Shown piece after piece: positions 55,604 through 64,000 of a stretch of 64,000 nt of DNA. How positions within the stretch are numbered: the stretch's first letter is position 1; every line of letters starts with the position of its first letter. The position numbers were made by a program, and so were the translations under genes. The DNA comes from Rhytidiadelphus loreus (taxonomy: Eukaryota; Streptophyta; Bryopsida; Hypnales; Hylocomiaceae): NCBI GenBank assembly GCA_947034895.1, contig OX344761.1, positions 89,789,447 to 89,853,446 on the forward strand. The letters run 5' to 3'. The notes below the pieces were generated by a model. It saw nothing but the letters and a program-made list of their open reading frames with translations, was not told where the DNA came from and did no database searches.

Positions 55604-57482
55604 CCTTAGAGTTCCATCAACCTCAATTGCGACACAAACGCAATGAGCACAAACATAGTTGAAGATGACTCAATTTGCACTTAAAAACGCCATGATTTCA
55701 ATGATAAGTAAAAACAATCTCTTCTCTAACAATCAACTATCATAGCAAGGTGTACATGCTTGCCTCTATGTTCGAGAGGTACAATGCATGCCATACATCT
55801 TCAAATAACTATCAACTTGGACCAAAAACAAAGACCACCATTAATCCTAGGGTGCAAAAGAAATACAAATCATCATCAAATTAAGCTGTTGCACCTACAT
55901 TGTGGAATACACTATGTCATCAAACCTCTATTTTTTTTACACTATACTTCTAATGTTTGAATTGATTATACAAAACAAATTTCTAATTGAAGCTTAGAAT
56001 GTTTTATTCCTCCTTTTCAATGTTGGGATTAGTAAGGTCATGACACATGTCCCAAGGTAGTGAGCAAGAAAATACGAAGTAGCAAGACAATGAAAAAATA
56101 GTTCTTGAATGATTAGAATCACAAGATTTTAGATAGTGGACATGGGTTCAAACCAACTTTTGGCTTCCAAATTCATAGTAATTTTAATTCAAGCAATAAA
56201 ATTATCAATTTTTTTGGCAATCTCCCTCATTTCTATCTTTGCATTTGTGGAAATATTCCCTTTGCCTTCCACATCATCTCCATGGTTGCTTATTCGTTCG
56301 GTTATGGGTGATTATCCGATAGTCTCAAATGGTAAGGTGTACTTCATTAATAATTAACTTATAGAAGGTCAAAGAAAAGAAGACTTGAATTCTTCACTTA
56401 ATATCTCTAACCCCGAGTGAATAACATTTCCCACTCTCACTTGTGTCAGTGATTAATTATACAATATATAAAACCACCCAAAAGCTGCATGACACCTTTT
56501 GGGTGCTTATTAGTCTTCTTCCGAAGCTATCTTGGGACCCCGACCGACTGTTCAGCCTTATTTTTTTCTTAAATTTAAATTTCCACTTTCCATGAAAGTG
56601 TAACAACTTAATTTTCCCAAAAAAGAAAGAAAAAAGGAAAAACACGTGATTACTTCCTTCCACCCACTTTGTTTGTTAAGTTATTATACTTGCTTTCCCA
56701 TGATCAAGATCAGATCAATTAAGCTCATCTCCATTGTAGAGATCCTCCAAATCTCCTTTTCAAAAGAGGGGCTTCCCCCAAGTCTTATTACTTCAATTCA
56801 TCCATCATGGGGCAGGATTGCAGGAATGCCTGATTGATCAAGTGATCATTCTGGCAGGGAGCACTAACTTACCTTACCTTTAACTTAATTGGAGCCTAAT
56901 CACGGCCACAACTGAACCCAACCCAACCCACCTCAGTCTAAGTCTAAGTCTACCTTAAGTTAAGTTAATTCAATGCCAATTTGGTAAGTTCAGTTCGTAA
57001 TCTTCGAGACCACGGCTGCAGATATATACCTTACCCACTAATAATCACTTAACTTAGCCACTGGCCCTCTAATGGGAATGATTCCATGATTTGGTTGGAT
57101 TGGTAACCAGAAATTAATCTTCACTAATTAAGTTAAGCTTCCTTAATTAATGTCACTTAAGCTTACCTCTGAATTTGGGGACAAGCAGTGAGAGTTCCTG
57201 ACTGACGGCCCGGCCCATGGACTGGGTGGGCCTCATGTGTACCATGTGCTAATTTGACACATTGATTAGTGTAGGATTCTCAACCCAGACTGATGAGTTG
57301 AAGTTAGTTGAGCAGCTCCAGGCACTGAAGTTCTCAACTCAACTCCCGAGTGTATTCAATTAGTGAAAGGACACATTAATTGTTGAGATTGCAGTTGTTT
57401 TTTACTTGGAATCACTGGGATTGTTTTCTTTGTTTAACCCTCGAAGGATGCCGTAGACATGAAGTTAACCCTTAAATGTTGG

Positions 57483-57623
57483 CTCCCTTGTGTGTCCGCG
57501 TCTTTTGCTTGCTAGTTCTTGTTGTCCTTTTCTGTGTCGCCCCAGGCCACTTGTGGCTGGTGGTGTTGTATTTGTGGCTTTGCAATGAAATATCGGTTTC
57601 ATTTGTTTCCAAAAAAAAAAAAA
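57483..57623 (+). mobile_element. 5'-truncated LINE with poly(A) and target duplication
   Basis: A plus-strand LINE 3' end about 140 bp long, ending in a 13-base A tract (57611-57623). Flanked by CTTAAATGTTGG at 57471-57482 and 57628-57639. The same tail sequence, inverted, forms the end of the neighbouring copy. Confidence 0.88.
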
Positions 57624-57661
57624 GACTCTTAAATGTTGGGCTGGTGACTATGGAAATCATC

Positions 57662-58197
57662 TATTTTTTTTTAAACAAATGAAACTGGGATTTCATTGCA
57701 AAGGCACAAATACAACAACACCAGCCATGAGTGGCCTGGGGCGACACAAAGAAGGACAACGAGAACTAACAAACTAAAGACGTGGATAAACAAGGGAGCT
57801 GGGAGCACAAGCGCGGGGGAAGGCCTTGAGGCCAACTGTGGTTGTTAGGAGGCGTCGACTGGCATCTGCATTCGAGAGATTAGGGCAACTGAAATAGAAA
57901 CCGACACTCGGGCCGGTAGAGGTCTAGTTGGGTTGAACAACCTTCATGGTGGCGAAGATGCTGAATTTGCACCTGCATTTGGAGAAGGCGTCGAGGAGTT
58001 TGCGTTGGGATTCGACTGAACACCTGCGGCCATTGAGGATATTGGACCACTCTAATCTGCCATAGTCTAGCAAGCCATTCCGAATGTGTTGCATGAGCTG
58101 TTCGGGCGCCGGACTTTGCCGTTGAAGATCAAGTCATTCCTTTGTATCCATAGTGACCAGAGGACTGTAGTTTTGGCTTCCATCCATACCCTCCAGA
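57662..58197 (-). mobile_element. 5'-truncated LINE, C-terminal ORF2 remnant and poly(A)
   Basis: Minus-strand insertion with its A tail at 57664-57672 (seen as T on the plus strand) and GGAAATCATC duplicated at 57652-57661 and 58198-58207. Reading minus from about 58190, one frame gives LWSLWIQRNDLIFNGK, typical of the C-terminal region of plant L1-like LINE ORF2; a frameshift follows, then a frame continuing through EWSNILNGRR to a stop. Truncated at the 5' end, as expected of LINE insertion. Confidence 0.85.
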
Positions 58198-58602
58198 GGA
58201 AATCATCCCTTTTGGTATTGTTTGGTATCATCTATCTTACTTTAAACAAAACAAATATATATCCATCAGAAATCAAACTACTATGCAAGATCTCTCTTTT
58301 TTGCACAAAATTTCAAGGATGAACAAATGTACTTTGTCCTATATAAAAAGATTTTTTTGTCATCTATTGGACATAAAACATCCTTAGCTTGGTGTTGTTT
58401 AAGGGTTAAGTATCTAATGGATGACTGAGAATCTTTCCATGTAAGACAAAAATATAGATGTTTCGTCCTTGGAATTTTTGTGTGAAAAAGGGAAGTCTTG
58501 CGCAGTAGTTTGACCACCAATGAGCAAATGATTCACATGGTACTAAAAAGGTTGATTTCCATGGTGACTAGCCCATCATTTGGGGGTTAAGTTAGTTTAG
58601 TC

Positions 58603-60140
58603 TTTTTTTTTTAAAGAAGTTGTGTCAATTGAAAAACAAAGAGGGAAATACAAGTAGGTTCAGGTCTTGAGGGCAAGTTCGAGTGATTGTGAGGGGTAGA
58701 CCTCATTCCATTTTGGCGACTTTTAAAAAAAAATTGACCCAATGCAAAGTTGACAATCCAAACTTTAAATGAACTTTTTCTTCATTATAAAAGAAGGAAA
58801 AGATTCTACATTAGGGAAAGACATTTCATGTTGAAAAGGGGAGTTCTAATTTATTGGCATACATAACAAAGCTTGAAAATGTATGACAATAATGATGTTT
58901 CCTATTGTGAGCCAACCTGCTAGCTAGTTCATATTTTGCCAAATTGTTGGGTCAGGGATAGAAAATGGTGGATCCGGGAATAAAGAAAGACCAATGCATG
59001 TTGCATTACGATATGTTTTCTTTAGTGGCCTAATCATTATACTATTTGTGTGTTGGGTCTTGGTTGCATTGGAGCTTCTCTAAGGTGCCACATGGGAGAG
59101 TGGAGACCACCTAAACAAAAGAAAATTCTACACCAATCATCTATGAAGTCCATTTTGAGCCTATCTTTGCACTCATCAATACAATTGTAGAAATAAAGAA
59201 TGTGATTCCTATGAGTGCTTCTAACAAAGATGTAGAACATTGTTTGCCAATGAGGAAGAGGTCTCTTTTCCATCCTTGAAAAATAGTCCCTTACAATGAA
59301 CAAAATTGTCTTATATAGCTTCTCAACCAACTCCAATCTTTAAATTTAGCAGAAGTCCCTTCTAGAGATCTAGCAAAGCATAATATCTTGCTAACATAGG
59401 TAGGACCATTGCTTGGTTATATAATGTTATGTAGTGTCTCTCCAATCCATAAGGCAAGTTTACATAGAATTGATTGAATTGTTTTTGAATGTCTTGTTGT
59501 TGCAGGAGCACCAAATCTCTAGTGAATGGTCGATCACAAGTTGTATCTAGTAATACAATGATTTAAGGTGATCAGAGCTAAACTACCATCAATATTATAA
59601 GTGTTGGGATGGATTTTAGTAAGAATTTCCTTCCACATACAATTTGTAGAACATATAAGGACAATCTTTATGTTTTTGAATGAACACTAGACCTTATGAG
59701 CATGGATACACGTTCGAAGACAATGCAATGTCGTCTCTTTCATGTCAAAGTCAAAGTATTTGCATTTATCAAGAAAGCCAATAATAACACACTAGTCATT
59801 GGTCATAAGACCTTATGAGTTTATTTGCCACAAAAAAGCTTGCTATTTGACTAGCCTATTGATATTCCACATAAGCTTGATTGATGTTTGCATCTCTTCT
59901 TCCAAAATATTAAAGGAGCTATGCAAAAAGTTTGCATTCTAGAGGAGTTCATAAGGTGCTGAAGTACCATCATGCAACTGACCTTTGTGGAATAATTGAA
60001 AAAGATAATCTCTTTCAAAGGAAGAATTACTCTCCATCTCCATTCTTTATGATCAAAGTGAAGGTCTTTAACTACACCTAATAACCAAATAATGCCTTGA
60101 AATTTTTCCTTTATAAGAATGATGGCGGTGTTCCTCAAAC
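58603..60140 (-). pseudogene. Degenerate LINE ORF2 (zf-RVT region) with A-rich end
   Basis: A minus-strand frame at 60138-59851, then a frameshift to LMWNINRLVK-stop-QAFLWQIN, fits the zf-RVT pattern (conserved FLW) of plant L1-like elements; a later KETTLHCLRTC stretch fits the following ExxxH/C region. The element ends at a T run (58606-58616 on plus). It is broken by many stops and frameshifts. The 5' end is not resolved and I found no target duplication. Confidence 0.55.
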
Positions 60141-60699
60141 CCTCTAATCAAGGTTTGACTATGAATTAAACAAAGTTTTTATTATTATAATATATATAGT
60201 TGACTAACTTAGGTGCTAATGGCTTAGTATATGCCTAGTGCAACTTTAGGAAGCTTAGTTCATCACTTTCGTTTGATTCCAAAGTGAATTAGAAAATAAT
60301 TAGTAGTCATGGAAGACAACCGTTGCAACTTCAAGGTTATTATAGAAATTAGAAGAAAAAGAAAATATAGAAAGTAGTTGGAGCAAATAAAAAGGGAGAA
60401 TAGAAAAAAATAGGTTTTAGGAGGAGAATTAGCTCATAGATAGAATTTATACACCTTGTTGTAAAACTCGTTATTTAAGTAATACTCAAAACCAAAGAAA
60501 AATCAACTAATAATGGAGCAAGATAAGTCATACAATACAATTACAATATTCATAGAAGAAGATGGAATTGTGGTGGGAACGGAATATTAGGTATGTGCCT
60601 AAATTTTCCACTTCATTATTTATTTCCTCGTAGAAATCATAGTTAAATTAGAAATTAGATATTTGAGTCAAATCTTTTAGGAGTTTACCAAAGAGCAAC

Positions 60700-61530
60700 T
60701 TTGAATTTAGAAACAATTAGAGAATTCTAGAGTTTTCCTGAAATATATCACACTTTAATTATAAACAAAAATAGATAGGGATGAAATTTGGTAGTCAAAA
60801 ACATTAATTTTAGATGAAAAGTACTAAGAATCATCCAAATAAAGTAAAAAAAATAGCCTTAGAAAATTTAAAATTTATCCCTGTAAGTAAAAGTTCATTT
60901 GAAATTGTAGGTTAGTAGAAAACATTGGCTATAGTTCTAAAGTGTAATTTAGATGCAAAACTTCATCTGCCCGTAATTTTTGATTGAAAAGTTCAAACCC
61001 ATAATGTCTTAACATTTTACAAAATTAATTTCATTTTCCTTAGCTTAAAATCACTAAATCCCTCCAAATAGTAAGTTGAAATTAAAAGTCCAAAATAGTA
61101 GTCATTGTGTGGATGTTCAAAGCAAAACTTTATAAGTAAGCTAAAACAATTTTAAATCACTTAGGGAATCTATGGAGTATTTTAGAACTATATCACGCTT
61201 CAAAAATAGATCAAAACCAAAGAAGATAGAGTAGGATGAAGTTTGATAGTAAAGAAGGTAAGATTTGGATGCAAGTTGCATTCATTCATCTAATCCAAAT
61301 GAAAACTAAACCTCAAAATCTAGGAAAAATTTAAAACTAAATTCAAAATTGATAGTCAATTTGGACAAACAAATCAATAGGAATTGATGGATGAAGTTTG
61401 TTAAAGCAACTTGAAGGTAAAACTTCATTTGTTTGTAACTTTTGATAGAAAGGTCCATTTAAGGAGATTTTTACCATTTCGGAATAGGCATACTATGCTC
61501 TACAACTAAGGTTTCTTGGAAGTTAAAACT
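60700..61530. repeat. Degenerate tandem repeat, period about 455 bp
   Basis: Two diverged units. Paired landmarks are atatcacactttaattataaac (about 60735) with atatcacgcttcaaaaatagat (about 61187), and aaaacttcatctgcccgtaa (60957) with aaaacttcatttgtttgtaa (61416). No coding frame. Confidence 0.55.
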
Positions 61531-62645
61531 TAAAAACTTTACTTGGAGGTTCAGAGTTGTGGTTTTCATAAGCTTAAACCACTTCAAAACTTCTAACTTT
61601 CATAGTTTGCATTAGTTTAATTTGAACCATTTAGGACTATCACTAGAGAGGACTATCATTATAGTAGACCATTTTACCATTGAAGAAAATGTTTCTTGAT
61701 AATCAAAGTCAGAATGTTGTTGATCTTTTCAAGTGACTAAGTGGGCTTTAAATTTGTACTTTGGATTGATGGATGCGGTATTAGATTTTAGCTTATATGT
61801 CTATTTAACAGATATAGTTGTGTAAATAGGTGGTAGCTCTATGAGAGACCAAATTATGATTATGTGAATAGAGGGCATCTCTTACTCCATGGTTGCTTGC
61901 CAATTGGGATCATTTGTTGCATCCTTGTAGAATACAGGCTCTTCAAAATATGTCCAAATTGTAGTATCATTTTGTTGTTGTGAAATCGTATTAAATCACT
62001 TATAATCCAAACAAATGTACTATATACAACCCTTACAAACTAATATATTGAATTCAAAAAGATTGCAATAAAAATAATTGTTTTGTTTGCTAAATGCAAA
62101 TTAAAATGATTTGTATTAATTGTGTATTAAGACAAATATCTTCAAATCTATTCAAAGTAGATGCAACAATAGTTCAAACTGCAACCTATAAATCATCTAT
62201 GATTTTAAAGAAAATCTCAAGTCTTTGGTTCATCAAAAATCTTCAAATTCCTTTCACATTAAAATTATCAACATTTTTCTCTATATATAATTCTTTTGAA
62301 GCATGTGTATGTCAAATTTTTACAATACCAATGGGGGTGGGTCTTAAATGGCATACAACATGTAGTAAAATATTCAAGTCATCAAGGCTCAAAAAAGAAG
62401 CATAGGCGATTTTTTGAGTGATTATGAAACCCGCCTCAATAACCGAGTCTATGGGATGGTCAATTTTGGAATTCATTTACTTTCAAACTGTAATTGATCT
62501 TTGCTTCAAGTTTTTTTAGGATTGTAGTGCACAAAAGACACTACAACATTCATGTTTGCTCATTTGGATTTTGTCCATTCCTTTTCAACATATGGCACAC
62601 GGATTGAAATTGACCACAACATATACTCAATTTTTGTAGTCACTG

Positions 62646-62692
62646 TATGTATGTATGTATGTATGTGTATATATATATACACATACACACTT
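62646..62692. repeat. Palindromic (TATG)n(TA)n(CATA)n microsatellite
   Basis: Four to five gtat units, then tatatatata, then acacatacacac; the halves are complementary and could extrude as a hairpin. It lies where the copia relic loses recognisable reverse transcriptase sequence. Confidence 0.85.
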
Positions 62693-62814
62693 GCAGTTGG
62701 GGTGACGTGGTGACGCCATACAAATCTTGGCAATCAAACGGTGAAGGTTGAAGCGGGGTCAATTACAACAATATAATGTTCTATGATGGGGGCGCTCATC
62801 GTAGGATGTGGTGG

Positions 62815-64000
62815 CTAGGGCGGTGTCAAGATAGGATCCAACACTTCAAGGGTGGTAGATTCTTTTGAGATTACCTCAATTGAAACACTAGGTAAGATAG
62901 AAGTGCCGCATGGAGAATGCCAAAATTGCATTTTGGCAAACTTGACGTCATGGTTGAACTTTACCATCTGTGTCTTTAGGTGGTAGAATCGGTGTGCCTT
63001 CATGTAGTTCAAGTAGTTGACCATGATACATTTGATGCTTCATTTGTCCAACTTAAATCACTTTTTTGCAAACACATGAATGAAAGAAAGACAACTGAAG
63101 ATGTGAAGGTGGTGCATGCATCTTGAAAACAATGTTGTAGAGTCTTTGGAATTAACTTATACTAAAGTTGGTCCGAGTAGGAGAGTGATTGGTGAGGTGT
63201 GATGACCTTCGACTAGAGAAAAATGGTGTTTGTGTGTTGAAGGTCATGGAACGTGCCTTGGTGAGTAGGGATTGCTTTTTCTTCTTGTTGACTCCAATAT
63301 TGCATGCTTGGGTCAGCTCATGGTAAATTCCCACTTTCTAAAGAAAGCATGGAAAGTCATGTGATAGAAATATACCGCCTCTATCATTCCAAAGTGTTTG
63401 AATCTTGGTATTGAAAGTCAATTTGACAATTGCTTTGAAGTATTGGAAATACTTGAGAGTCTTAAACTTATGTTTTGAACATGAAATATAGTCAAATAAA
63501 GTGAGAGTAATTGTCTCTAAATATTACGATGTATAAATTGCCTCCCAATGAGGTAATTTAAATTTCTCTACATAGATTAGAGTGTATGAGTGCTAGAGGT
63601 TTTTTAGCATGCAAACAAGAAGCTACCTTGGGCACTACTGATCAGGTTTGTTTACCGACAAATTAGCTATCACAAAAGTCATGGAATTGGAAATGAGTGG
63701 AATATCTTTTGCAATGTTATAAGAATCCATGGATCTGAAGTTGTAGAAATTTAAGTGACCTTACTTCCGGTGCCAAAGATGAGTGATTGATGATGACACA
63801 TTGTATTGACTTTGAATTTGGGATCGTGTTTGGGATCTAAAACGATATATCGATAAAGCCCCATCTCTGGGTGGCACTTTCCGTGGCCTACAATATTGTC
63901 TGCACCTTGATATACAAGACTCTCCATGTTGTTGAAAACGACTGTTAGGCCTAAGTCAACAATAGCTCCAATTGAAATAAGGTTGAAAGAGAGATCGGGC
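62815..64000 (-). pseudogene. Ty1/copia polyprotein relic, protease to integrase, runs off the window
   Basis: Reading minus from 64000: PDLSFNLISIGAIVDLGLTV, the conserved segment between protease and pre-integrase; then LIHSNLC and SLGGNLYIV followed by RDNYSHF, the start of the integrase core; KIQTLWNDRGG (core aspartate), KVGIYHELTQ and QSLLTKARSM, the late core; and KCIMVNYLNYMKAHRFY with NHDVKF, the linker before reverse transcriptase. The order is exactly that of Ty1/copia. Stops and frameshifts occur throughout (for example within the late core and before SIKC), so it is not coding. Reverse transcriptase and RNase H, expected at lower coordinates, are not recognisable, so the 3' part has been lost or replaced by the microsatellite area near 62.65 kb. 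The 5' part lies beyond the window. Confidence 0.9.

Noticed and set aside
56136..56357. 73-codon plus frame with a hydrophobic stretch, possible small membrane protein
   Set aside because: Lies partly in a dispersed repeat (inverted copy at 16130-16345); the hydrophobic run follows from AT-rich codons.

Overview
The window is nuclear DNA of a land plant. It is mostly AT-rich, gene-poor and packed with transposable-element relics. The plant assignment rests on one well-resolved gene, a cytokinin dehydrogenase (CKX) with plant-type introns, together with Ty1/copia, L1-like LINE, CACTA and Tourist-type remnants and CCCTAAA-type telomere-like motifs. The CKX protein reads more like those I associate with non-flowering land plants (bryophyte, lycophyte, fern or gymnosperm) than with angiosperms, but this is an impression from memory and the species is not identified.

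Layout. 1-16.3 kb is repeat desert: several TIR elements and MITEs, plus a tandem repeat with a TATA-like palindrome near 11.0-11.6 kb. 16.3-27.7 kb is a compositionally distinct, GC-richer island that holds the CKX gene on the minus strand (start codon 23532, stop 19503, four exons, 550 residues), telomere-like motifs on its 3' side and simple repeats on its 5' side. 27.9-57.4 kb is again repeat desert, with nested DNA elements at 38.7-41.1, 42.2-43.1 and 45.0-48.95 kb. 57.4-60.2 kb holds three LINE fragments, two of them tail to tail with intact target-site duplications. 62.8-64.0 kb is a decayed Ty1/copia polyprotein on the minus strand that runs off the window.

The most interesting signal is a large family of non-coding elements bounded by TTAA and starting CCC(C/T)TAAAGGAC, with about a dozen copies in several subfamilies. 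Two near-full-length copies of 925 and 927 bp lie in opposite orientation, and one of them has an unoccupied paralogous site inside the same window. TTAA target duplication with CCC termini is the signature of piggyBac-type transposons, which are not a usual component of plant genomes. A second family, with CATTAG/CTAATG ends, occurs about eight times and carries an internal ACGTGG motif. Within the CKX gene, intron 2 is largely a tandem duplicate of the exon 2/intron 2 junction whose second splice donor is destroyed.

Apart from CKX I see no open frame I would defend as a functional gene. Most other short frames are chance frames or transposon debris.
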